Below the pieces are notes generated by a model. It did not search any database. It was not told the DNA's origin and was given only the letters and a program-made list of their open reading frames with translations. DNA of 36,649 bases from Planctomycetales bacterium. Lineage in GTDB: Bacteria > Planctomycetota > Planctomycetia > Isosphaerales > Isosphaeraceae. The DNA lies in the NCBI GenBank assembly GCA_027459775.1, contig DAIDHE010000227.1, positions 1 to 36,649 on the forward strand, written 5' to 3'. Shown here in pieces: positions 8,717-16,025 of the stretch. The position numbers were made by a program, and so were the translations under genes. Positions within the stretch are counted from its first letter, which is position 1. Each line of letters opens with the position of its first letter.

Positions 8717-9562
8717 TCACACCCGCGTGCGCGCCTTGATGAACCCCAGGCCCTCCTTGCAGAGCGCCATGGGGTCGGGAAAGAGATCGCGCCAGACCCG
8801 GGTCGCGGCGGCCAGCGCGGGGAGCGCTCGGCCGAAGGCCTCGATCGTATAAAAGCCCTCGAAGCCGCTGGACTTGAGCCCGGCGAAATAGCCGTCCCAG
8901 TCGACCTGGCCCGTGCCGGGTACGCCGCGATCGTTCTCCGAAACGTGGACGTGAATCGTCTCGGAGGCGCAGCTCAGGATCGCGGCCTTCTGGTCTTTCT
9001 CCTCGATGTGGGCGTGAAAACTGTCATACATCATCTTGCAAGAGGGATGATTGACCGCTTTCACGAACCGGCTGGTCTGGGCGGCCGTGGTCAGGAAGTA
9101 GTTTTCGAAACGATTCAAGTATTCGATCGCGATCTTGATGTTTCGCGCCTGTGCCTTTTCCGCCGCCTGGGCCAGGGTGTCGACCCCCCACTTGAACTCG
9201 TCGCTCGTGGGTCCGTCGCCTGAAAACACGCCGATCGCCGAATGGGTCGGCCCACAGAGAATCTGGCAGCCGAACTGCTGGCCACATTCGAGAACGCGGT
9301 CGAGATGAGCGACAGCGGCCGCGCGGATCTTGGGATCGGGCGCGATGGGGTTGGTCTCGGGCCCCATCACGGTGACCGCCGTGGCCGCGAGGCCGAGGCT
9401 CTGCAACCGCTTGCCCAGCCGTTCGTAAGGCGCGAGATCGGCGGTCTCGAAGATCGGAACCTCGACGGCGTCGAAGCCGAATCCCTTCAAATCGTCGAGA
9501 ATCGGGTCGAGCGCCTCGGTGACGTGGGTCGTCCAGAGCAACAGATTCATGCCGGTTTTCAT
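8717..9562 (-). CDS. TIM-barrel sugar epimerase, D-tagatose/D-psicose 3-epimerase-like
   Basis: Protein of 281 aa (from ATG 9562, MKTGMNLLLW) with the xylose-isomerase-like TIM barrel of the ketose 3-epimerase family. The metal ligands can be placed: Glu147 (IAIEYLNRFENY), Asp180 (MMYDSFHAHIEE), His206 (IHVHVSEN) and Glu241 (YTIEAFG). Their spacing of 33, 26 and 35 residues equals that of Pseudomonas cichorii D-tagatose 3-epimerase as I remember it (E152, D185, H211, E246). The likely reaction is C3 epimerisation of a free ketose, or of a keto sugar in the local pathway. It is 48 bases downstream of the Gfo/Idh/MocA gene on the same strand. A GTG eight codons upstream is a less likely start. 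Confidence 0.88.
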   Translation of the reverse strand: MKTGMNLLLWTTHVTEALDPILDDLKGFGFDAVEVPIFETADLAPYERLGKRLQSLGLAATAVTVMGPETNPIAPDPKIRAAAVAHLDRVLECGQQFGCQILCGPTHSAIGVFSGDGPTSDEFKWGVDTLAQAAEKAQARNIKIAIEYLNRFENYFLTTAAQTSRFVKAVNHPSCKMMYDSFHAHIEEKDQKAAILSCASETIHVHVSENDRGVPGTGQVDWDGYFAGLKSSGFEGFYTIEAFGRALPALAAATRVWRDLFPDPMALCKEGLGFIKARTRV

Positions 9563-9610
9563 GGGTCCAGCCTGCACTCGGGTCAAGGAGTCGAGGGATG
9601 TGGATCGGGA

Positions 9611-10756
9611 TCACACGGGGACGACGGCTTCCCATTTGTGATGGTCGGCCGAATCGAGGACGGCGTCGCAGACGGCCTGGGTGGCGAGCGCATCCCGGAA
9701 CGTGGGCGCGGTCGGCTCGCCCTTGGCGGTGTTGGTCAAGAAGTCGGCGACCTGGTGGACGAAGGTATGTTCATAGCCGATCTGCAGGCCCGGCACCCAC
9801 CAGTGTTTCATGTAGGGCATGTCGCCGTCGGTGACGTGGATCGACTTCCAGCCGCGGATCAGCGAGTCGTCGGCGTAGTCGAAATACTGGAGCCGGTGCA
9901 GGTCGTGTAGATCCCACCTGAGTGAGGCTTTTTCGCCGTTCAACTCGAAGGTGTACAGGGCCTTGTGGCCGCGGGCGTAGCGGGTCGATTCAAAAAGGCC
10001 CAGCGAGCCGTTCTCGAACCGGCACAGGAACGCGCAGGCGTCGTCGATCTTGACCGGCTCGACCTTGCCGGTGAGGGCGTGCTTGCGTTCCTTCACGAAC
10101 GTCTCGGTCATGCCGCAGACGGTGTCGACGCCGCCGTTGAGCCAGAGGGCGGTGTCGATGCAGTGGGCGAGCAAATCGCCGGTGACGCCCGAGCCGGCGG
10201 CGGCCGCGTCGAGCCTCCAGAGCCCCGTCCCACCCTGCGGCAGGTCGGCCGAGATGGTCCAATCCTGCAGAAACTGGGCGCGATAATGGAAGATCCGCCC
10301 CAGCCGGCCCGCCGCGATCAATTCTTTGGCCAGCGAGACCGCCGGCACGCGGCGATAGTTGTACCAGACGGTGTTGGCCACGCCCGCCTTCTCGACGGCG
10401 TCGACCATGGCGTGCCCCTCGACCAGGTTCATCGCCAGCGGCTTCTCGCAGAGAATCATCTTGCCCGCCCTCGCGGCCGCGATCGCGATCTCGGCGTGCG
10501 TATTGTTGGGCGTACAGATGTCGATCGCATCGATATCCTTGCGCTCGACGAGCTTGCGCCAGTCGGTCTCGATCGACTCCCAGCCCCAGTTGGCGGCGAA
10601 CGCCTTCGCCCCCTCCGCCGTCCGGCCGCAGACGGCCTTGAGCACGGGCTGGAGCGGAACCTCGAAAAAGTCGCCGACACGTTTGTACGCATTCGAATGC
10701 GTACGGCCCATGAATCCATAGCCGACCAGCCCGATATTCAGTGGTTTCTTGCTCAT
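9611..10756 (-). CDS. Gfo/Idh/MocA family NAD(P)-dependent oxidoreductase
   Basis: Protein of 381 aa with a Rossmann fold at the N-terminus ([18 protein letters not shown], a GxGxxG-like nucleotide loop), then [16 protein letters not shown] and the CEKPLAMN motif with the family's catalytic Lys (around residue 100). The C-terminal alpha/beta substrate domain contains [18 protein letters not shown], where D and H are typical catalytic-site residues. It probably oxidises or reduces a hydroxyl of a sugar or cyclitol with NAD(P). The ATG at 10756 is supported by GGGAG six bases upstream. There is no signal peptide, so it is cytosolic. It sits between two TIM-barrel sugar isomerases, which supports a role in a sugar oxidoreduction/isomerisation pathway. 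Confidence 0.93.
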   Translation of the reverse strand: MSKKPLNIGLVGYGFMGRTHSNAYKRVGDFFEVPLQPVLKAVCGRTAEGAKAFAANWGWESIETDWRKLVERKDIDAIDICTPNNTHAEIAIAAARAGKMILCEKPLAMNLVEGHAMVDAVEKAGVANTVWYNYRRVPAVSLAKELIAAGRLGRIFHYRAQFLQDWTISADLPQGGTGLWRLDAAAAGSGVTGDLLAHCIDTALWLNGGVDTVCGMTETFVKERKHALTGKVEPVKIDDACAFLCRFENGSLGLFESTRYARGHKALYTFELNGEKASLRWDLHDLHRLQYFDYADDSLIRGWKSIHVTDGDMPYMKHWWVPGLQIGYEHTFVHQVADFLTNTAKGEPTAPTFRDALATQAVCDAVLDSADHHKWEAVVPV

Positions 10757-10797
10757 CGCCGCTCCCAGAAAGAATCAAACTGTTTTTACGAAAGAGA

Positions 10798-10828
10798 GCC
10801 CGCATGGGGATCGTGGTCGAACGCGGGC
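10798..10828 (-). terminator. possible hairpin terminator after the TIM-barrel gene
   Basis: GCCCGC (10798-10803) pairs with GCGGGC (10823-10828). On the minus strand the stem is followed by TCTCTTTC, a partly T-rich run. It lies just downstream of the stop at 10835. The loop is long (19 bases), so it is weak. Confidence 0.3.
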
Positions 10829-10834
10829 CGGAAC

Positions 10835-11890
10835 CTACGCCGTCCAGCCGTGGGCCTCGCGGACCTTGATCATGACGGCCAGGACGTCGGTCCAGGTCTG
10901 CTGTTCCATCATCACGGCGCTCTGGAACATGCAGCCGTCCCAGCAGATGTGGGCGCATTTCTTGGTGAGCGCGCCCGATTCGTCGCGGAGCCAGAAGCCC
11001 GCGTGATGGGGGATGTCGAGCTTGCCATTGGGGTCGTTCGCCAGACAGTGGCGGCCGGTGTGGTCGTGGTCGCCCGAGCCGAAGACCGTGGCGTCGTTCT
11101 GGGCGACGTGAAAATCGATCGTCCAGGGTCGGAGCGCCCGCGTGAGCGTCCTCAGGGCGGCGTCGAGCGCGGCCTTGTCGCTCCAGTCGAACTTCGCGGG
11201 CAAGATCCGGTCCTCGGGAGCGTTCTCGCCGAGCGTGTAGAGCAACGTGTGCGCCATGTCGGCCTGGAACCCCACGGTCTCGGGCTCGCCGACCCGCTCG
11301 AGCAGGTCGACCATCACCCGCCACGAATGCATGCCGCCCCAGCAGATTTCCCCCTCGGCCGCCAGCCGCTCGCCATGGTCGCGGGCGATCACGGCGGCTT
11401 CCTTGAAGGTCGCGGCGATCGCCTTTTGATTGGCCACGGGGTCGGCCGCCCAGTCGGCCGGCGAGGCGGCCGAGTCGATCCGCACCACGCCGTACGGCCG
11501 AACGCCGATCTCGCGAAGACTCTTCGCAATCGCACAGGCCTTCTTGACCGCGGTTAAATAATTGGCGCGTTTGACGGAGTCGCCCATGGCCGAGCCGTCG
11601 AACCACACCGGCGCCACCACCGAGCCCACCACGAACCCCTTGCCCGCGATCTTGTCGGCGAGCCGCTTGAGATCTTCGGCCGTCGAGTCGATGCTCACGT
11701 GGGGGTCGTAGAGAAACAGGTCGACGCCGTCGAACTTGACGCCCCTCACGCTCGCCCGAGCGGTGAGGTCGAGCATCGTATCGAGGTCGATCGTGGGCTC
11801 GCCCCCCGGGCTCCCCTTGCCGACGATCCCCGGCCACATCGCGTTGTGCAGCTTGGGAAACTCATTGCCGCGGCTTTCGCTCATCGTCAT
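10835..11890 (-). CDS. xylose-isomerase-like TIM-barrel protein (sugar isomerase/epimerase)
   Basis: Protein of 351 aa resembling sugar phosphate isomerase/epimerase (AP endonuclease 2 family) proteins. It has repeated beta-alpha units with GVKFDGVDLFL near residue 50, an acidic residue in LAAEGEICWGG, an Asp/His in VGFQADMAHTLLY, and a His in WTIDFHVAQND. It also carries GDHDHTGRHC and PHHAGFW histidine-rich segments, suggesting a divalent metal site. The substrate is unknown. The start ATG 11890 has AGGA four bases upstream; ATG 11884 is an alternative. It lies 78 bases upstream of the oxidoreductase and 88 downstream of the cupin gene, all on the same strand, so these probably act on one sugar or keto-sugar. 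Confidence 0.85.
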   Translation of the reverse strand: MTMSESRGNEFPKLHNAMWPGIVGKGSPGGEPTIDLDTMLDLTARASVRGVKFDGVDLFLYDPHVSIDSTAEDLKRLADKIAGKGFVVGSVVAPVWFDGSAMGDSVKRANYLTAVKKACAIAKSLREIGVRPYGVVRIDSAASPADWAADPVANQKAIAATFKEAAVIARDHGERLAAEGEICWGGMHSWRVMVDLLERVGEPETVGFQADMAHTLLYTLGENAPEDRILPAKFDWSDKAALDAALRTLTRALRPWTIDFHVAQNDATVFGSGDHDHTGRHCLANDPNGKLDIPHHAGFWLRDESGALTKKCAHICWDGCMFQSAVMMEQQTWTDVLAVMIKVREAHGWTA

Positions 11891-11923
11891 TTCATCCTGA
11901 CATGCTGAATATTGATTGTGAAC

Positions 11924-11966
11924 ACGTGAAAACGGCGTTGGATCACGGCCAACGCCGATTTCACGT
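11924..11966. terminator. strong intergenic hairpin (18-bp stem, one mismatch)
   Basis: Bases 11924-11941 pair with 11949-11966 (ACGTGAAA-A-CGGCGTTGG against CCAACGCCG-A-TTTCACGT), with a seven-base loop and one A-A mismatch. It lies 13 bases after the cupin stop codon and 34 bases before the next ATG on the minus strand. The following sequence is AT-rich but not a clean T run, so it could act as a terminator, an mRNA 3' stabiliser or an attenuator. Confidence 0.5.
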
Positions 11967-11978
11967 CAGTACATTCGA

Positions 11979-13211
11979 CTACTTCTTGAGATGATCGCCG
12001 ACCTTGGGCAGGTCGGGGTGGGCGTCGGGGCCGAAATAGCGGAGGCTCACGAACGGCTCCGCGCCCGTGTTTGTGAACGTCACCCCCTCACCGGCTCGCT
12101 GGGCGGTCACGAAGACCTCATCCTGGGTGATCTCGCCGAAGCGGATGAAATTGGGGCTGTCGACGGCGAGCTTGCCGATCGTTCCCGAGCCCTGGACCAC
12201 GATCAGCCCGTAAGCGCCAGGATCCTTGATCGTCGCGGAACGCCCGGGCGCGACCGTGAGCTCGCAGGCGCTGAAGAGCTGCTTGCCGTTCACGGTCCCG
12301 TAGACGATCCACTTGTCGACGAAGCCCGTATCGCCCCCGCCCGATCGCGTGATCGGTTCGAGATAATTGTGCAGCTTGAATTCAGGATCGACGTTCTTTT
12401 CCCAGTCGAGCTGTTCGACCAGGTAATCGAGGTCGCGGTGGTGGGCCGGCGGGACGTCCTTGACCAGGAGCTCCCATGGCACGCGGCGGCCCTCGACCAT
12501 CGACTGGTACATGCCGAAGACGTCGGAGCCCCACTGGGGCTCGTAGGTGACGAGCGACCCGGGCGCGTGCAAGACGCACGGCGGCACCAGCCAGCCAGTG
12601 CCGGGCTTGAGTCGGGCTGCCTTGGAAAGATCAAGGATGCCATTGTCGCCCCGATCCCAGCGCTCCAGGCAGCGCCTCACGTCGGCCTTGGTGGTGCCGG
12701 GCTCGAGTCCAAAGAACGTGTAGGGAAAGCTGTTGCCCGTCCAGTTGAGCTGGGGCGGGAAGTAATAGCTTTCGGGCTTGCCCTCGAGACCGAGCTTGGC
12801 GGCTTGCTCTTGGCTCTGGTGCATGTGGTGGGGGATGGGGCCCTGGTTGTCGAAAAACTTGCTATAGACGGGCCAGCGCTTGTAGGTCTTCCAGAGCGTC
12901 TGGCCGATCATCTCGGGTCCGTGGTCGGCGATGGCGTCCTTGAGTGTGAAGCGCGATCCTTCATGGACGACGTACGAGAGCCCCTCGTCGGGGGGGGCTC
13001 CTTCGTTGGCGGCGGCGGTGGTCGATGCGAACCAGCGTTCGTCGATGCCGCCGCGGTGGGCGCCCAGGGCGTAGAGGTCTTCGCGGGCGAGCTTGAGCCG
13101 GCCGCCGGGCATCAAGAACGACCGCGGCACCCACGCCGGGGCCAGTCGCAAGATTCCTTCCCCAAAATCGAGCGCCGCCCGGGCCAGCGCGGCGTTGTTC
13201 CGCGTGCTCAT
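11979..13211 (-). CDS. cupin-fold protein, divergent type-I phosphomannose-isomerase-like
   Basis: Protein of 410 aa with no signal peptide. Residues 127-150 (PHHMHQ...GKPESYY) recall the zinc site of type I mannose-6-phosphate isomerase, whose family pattern is QxH ... HKPE. Together with His215 in the context VPPCVLHAPGS, the candidate zinc ligands are His129, His131, Glu147 and His215. A second cupin-like half near residues 300-400 contains VAPGRSATIKDPGAYGLIVVQGSGTIG. The likely role is sugar (phosphate) isomerisation or binding. As the first gene of the minus-strand sugar set it may be the head of a shared transcript, although an 18-bp stem hairpin follows it. The GGGGAG about ten bases upstream supports ATG 13211. 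The assignment to the PMI-like cupins is by motif only. Confidence 0.72.
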   Translation of the reverse strand: MSTRNNAALARAALDFGEGILRLAPAWVPRSFLMPGGRLKLAREDLYALGAHRGGIDERWFASTTAAANEGAPPDEGLSYVVHEGSRFTLKDAIADHGPEMIGQTLWKTYKRWPVYSKFFDNQGPIPHHMHQSQEQAAKLGLEGKPESYYFPPQLNWTGNSFPYTFFGLEPGTTKADVRRCLERWDRGDNGILDLSKAARLKPGTGWLVPPCVLHAPGSLVTYEPQWGSDVFGMYQSMVEGRRVPWELLVKDVPPAHHRDLDYLVEQLDWEKNVDPEFKLHNYLEPITRSGGGDTGFVDKWIVYGTVNGKQLFSACELTVAPGRSATIKDPGAYGLIVVQGSGTIGKLAVDSPNFIRFGEITQDEVFVTAQRAGEGVTFTNTGAEPFVSLRYFGPDAHPDLPKVGDHLKK

Positions 13212-13524
13212 CCGTCAGAGTCTCCCCATGCTGCTTGTGGCACGATCCAATCAATTCCAGAGTGGGCCTCGAGCCCCTCGACCTCGCATGCCCCACCATT
13301 CTGCCGTTCCCCGTCGCGAAGCGAAACCCCCGAGCCGACCTGAAATGTGTACCTCGTCGTTTCGATGGCGGTAACGAGCCGTTCGCGACGCTTGCTCGAG
13401 ATCGGCCAGCGAGTCGTCCAGATCGAGAAGGCTCGCCTTCAAGCCGGCCGCTCGTCCCATCGCCCTGAGATCGTCGCCTGGTCCAGCGACGACGAAATGC
13501 GCGAGATCCTCGTGAAGCGTGCCC
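13212..13524. other. intergenic region, possible small ORF, nothing firm
   Basis: This 313-base stretch separates the cupin gene from the 3' end of the WD40 gene and probably holds the cupin promoter. A plus-strand frame (GTG 13347 or ATG 13365 to 13553, up to 68 aa, Arg-rich) would overlap the end of the WD40 gene. It has no strong ribosome binding site and no recognisable motif, so it is not called a gene. No palindrome or RNA-like structure stood out. Confidence 0.4.
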
Positions 13525-14553
13525 TCAGGCCGATTTGGGCCCCAGCCGGGTGATGCGGACGTGGCGGTCGTGGTGCGCGGTCGCGACCCGCAGGCCGTCG
13601 GGGTGCAGATCCATGTCGCGGAGAATGTTGGGTAACGTGAAACGATGATAATCCTTGTCGGCGTCGGTTTTCCAGAAGAGCAAGATCCCGCCGTTCGAGC
13701 CGCCGCAGCCCCCCATCAGACTGCCGTCGGCCAGGAATCGCAACCGCCAAAGAACGCCGCCGGTGATGTTGTCGGCGAGAAGCGTTCTTGTTTTCTTATG
13801 TGTTACTCCGTCAAAAAGAAGCGCCAGCGGCTCGTGGACCGCGCCCAGGGGGTTCGACGCCTTGTAGAGCCCGCCGGCGGCGATGAGCTTGGCGTCGGGC
13901 GTGACGGCCAGCCCGCGGACGCCGCCGAAATCGACCTGCTGCCCGCCCTCGTAGGTATGCAGCGGCTTGGCGTCCAAGGTTCCCGCCAGCCGGCCCGTGG
14001 CGACCTCCCAGAGATTGATCACGCCCAGCAGGTCGCCCGACAGCAGCGTCTTGCCATCGGGGTGGAACTCGAGCGAGTACACGTGCCCCGCGTGCCCCTT
14101 GAGCTCCCGCACGAGCGCCCCCGTCGCCGTGTGCCATACCTTCACCAGGCGGTCGTTGCCCCCGGTGGCCAGGAATGCGCCATCGGGGCTCACGGCCATG
14201 GCGCGGATCCAGCCCCGGTGGGCCTCGATCTTCTGGATCGGCCGGGGAGCGGCCGAGGCGGTCTCCCAGGCCGTCACCCGGCCGTCGCCGCCGCCGGTAA
14301 AAGTGCGTGCTCCGTCAATCGAAAAAGCGATCGAAAAGACCCACGACTCGTGCCCGCCCGCGAACGAGACCTTCTTGCCGTCGGCAAGCGCGAAGCGCTC
14401 GACGACCGCGCTCTCGAGCCCGCAGAAGACGTACCGGCCCTTGGGCTCGAACCGGCAGCAAACGAGCGGGGCGTCCGCGCGCCACTGCGCGGTCACGTGC
14501 GCGTGTTTCGGGTCGAAGCCAGGGGGAATGACCGAGGCGCGGGTATTGGTCAC
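13525..14553 (-). CDS. WD40 repeat protein
   Basis: Protein of 342 aa built of WD40 repeats. Examples are WVFSIAFSIDGARTFTGGGDGRVTAW, then AHRGWIRAMAVSPDGAFLATGGNDRLVKVW, then GHAGHVYSLEFHPDGKTLLSGDLLGVINLW (each motif read in parts, with GH start and W-type end). It would form a beta-propeller scaffold. There is no signal peptide or catalytic motif. The start is GTG 14553, which overlaps the stop of the upstream DUF1501 gene in the sequence GTGA, so translation is probably coupled. WD40 proteins of this kind commonly follow DUF1549/1553 and DUF1501 genes in planctomycetes, where the group is thought to form a cell-surface or periplasmic assembly of unknown function. Confidence 0.9.
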   Translation of the reverse strand: MTNTRASVIPPGFDPKHAHVTAQWRADAPLVCCRFEPKGRYVFCGLESAVVERFALADGKKVSFAGGHESWVFSIAFSIDGARTFTGGGDGRVTAWETASAAPRPIQKIEAHRGWIRAMAVSPDGAFLATGGNDRLVKVWHTATGALVRELKGHAGHVYSLEFHPDGKTLLSGDLLGVINLWEVATGRLAGTLDAKPLHTYEGGQQVDFGGVRGLAVTPDAKLIAAGGLYKASNPLGAVHEPLALLFDGVTHKKTRTLLADNITGGVLWRLRFLADGSLMGGCGGSNGGILLFWKTDADKDYHRFTLPNILRDMDLHPDGLRVATAHHDRHVRITRLGPKSA

Positions 14554-15842
14554 GACAGCACCTGTTTGATCAACCGCGAGGCCGGGTCGGCGATGGGCAC
14601 GTCGCGGCCCTCGACGTCGAAATTGTCGGTCGAGTCGACCCCGACCGCTTGTAGATATGTATGAAACAAATTGGCATGGTCGACCTGGCCGTCGACGACC
14701 TCGGTCCCCTTGGCGTTCGTCTTGCCGTACGCGATGCCGCGCTGAACCTTGGCGCCGGCCATGACCACGGTCCAGGCGTGCGACCAGTGGTCGCGGCCGT
14801 AGTAAAGGTTGATGTTCGGCGTGCGGCCGAACTCCGAGAGCACGACGATCAGCGTGCTGTCGAGCATACCCCGCTCGGCCAGGTCGGCGACGAACGTCGC
14901 GAAGGCGTGGTCGAACTCGCCGAGCTGCTCGATGTGGAAGTTGAAGTTCTCGTTGTGGGTGTCGTAGTTCGAGTGCGACACCTGCACGAACGTCGCCCCC
15001 TGCTCCAGCAGCCGCCGCGCCAACAGGCAGTGCCGCGCCAGGTCGTACTTGCCATAGCGCTCCTGATCGCGGGCGGGCTCCCTGGAGACGTCGAAGGCGT
15101 CGCGCTTGCTCATGAGCTTGGCGGCTTGCTCGAACGAGTAAACATACGCCTCGGTGACGGCGGTGCGGCGGCGGCCGAGGAAGCGGTCGTTGACGTGCTT
15201 GCGAAAGTCGTTACGCGCCGCGTCGATCGACTCGGTCACCTGGCCGGGCCTGGTAGTATTCTGGGGGGGGTTGCCGTTGCCGAGCGCAATGCTGGCGTAC
15301 CGCGGCCCCAGGTAGGCCGAGTCAGCGCCCCGGCCGCCGCCCCCTCCGGGGGTGATCACGATATGGCCTGGCAGGGCGGCCTCGCCCGCGGTCATGGCCT
15401 TGGCGCAGACGGCCCCCAGATAGGGATAGTCGGCGGCGGGCGTCTGCCTGCGCCCGGTCTGCATCATGTAAGCGCCCTTGCCATGGTCGTCCTCGCTGGT
15501 GTTCACGCCGCGGACCAGGCACAGGTGGTGCATCTGGCGGGCGACCTGCGGCAAGAGCTCCGAGATCCGGATCCCCGGCACCGAGGTCTCGATCGAGCGA
15601 AACGGCCCGCCGGTCTCGGTCCCCGGCTTGGGATCCCAGCTCTCGAGCTGGCTCAACCCGCCGTGCATGTTGAACACGACGACCCGCTTCTGCTGGCCGG
15701 CAAGCTGAGCGGCGGCGAGCGGCCGTGTGAAGACGCCCAAGCCCCCGACGGCAGCGCCGGCGGCGCTCGCCGCGACCCCGGCCAAAAACCCACGCCTGGC
15801 CAGCAGATGCTCGGACGACCCACAAGAATACGTGCACTTCAT
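14550..15842 (-). CDS. DUF1501 domain protein, Tat-exported
   Basis: Protein of 430 aa from ATG 15842, which has AAAGGA about nine bases upstream; the longer frame to 15917 was rejected. The N-terminus carries a twin-arginine type signal (LARRGFLAGVAASAAGAAVGG). The rest is the DUF1501 domain, related to the alkaline phosphatase/sulfatase fold. Typical blocks include VVVFNMHGGLSQLESWDPKPG, HHLCLVRGVNTSEDDHGKG, VSHSNYDTHNENF and VVLSEFGRTPNIN followed by GRDHWSHAW. The biochemical function of the family is unknown. It lies 183 bases downstream of the DUF1549/1553 gene and overlaps the WD40 gene by four bases, so it is the middle of the planctomycete three-gene set. Confidence 0.92.
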   Translation of the reverse strand: MKCTYSCGSSEHLLARRGFLAGVAASAAGAAVGGLGVFTRPLAAAQLAGQQKRVVVFNMHGGLSQLESWDPKPGTETGGPFRSIETSVPGIRISELLPQVARQMHHLCLVRGVNTSEDDHGKGAYMMQTGRRQTPAADYPYLGAVCAKAMTAGEAALPGHIVITPGGGGGRGADSAYLGPRYASIALGNGNPPQNTTRPGQVTESIDAARNDFRKHVNDRFLGRRRTAVTEAYVYSFEQAAKLMSKRDAFDVSREPARDQERYGKYDLARHCLLARRLLEQGATFVQVSHSNYDTHNENFNFHIEQLGEFDHAFATFVADLAERGMLDSTLIVVLSEFGRTPNINLYYGRDHWSHAWTVVMAGAKVQRGIAYGKTNAKGTEVVDGQVDHANLFHTYLQAVGVDSTDNFDVEGRDVPIADPASRLIKQVLS

Positions 15843-16025
15843 GATCGACGTTCCTTTCAATCGAGGTTCCGCTCCACCGGCCACGGCGACGGACAACGCC
15901 CGGAGCCGCCTAACCAATCCTAACCTACAGATATTTTATATCTATCTATCACTAACATGTCTTTCCTCTTATTATCTTATTCCGTGTTTTCCGTGCCTTC
16001 CGTGGTTGAGTGTTTTCCATTCCCA

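Noticed and set aside
9990-11837. 615-codon minus-strand frame and 530-codon plus-strand frame (9965-11557)
   Set aside because: Both overlap the recognised oxidoreductase and TIM-barrel genes out of frame and show no domain.
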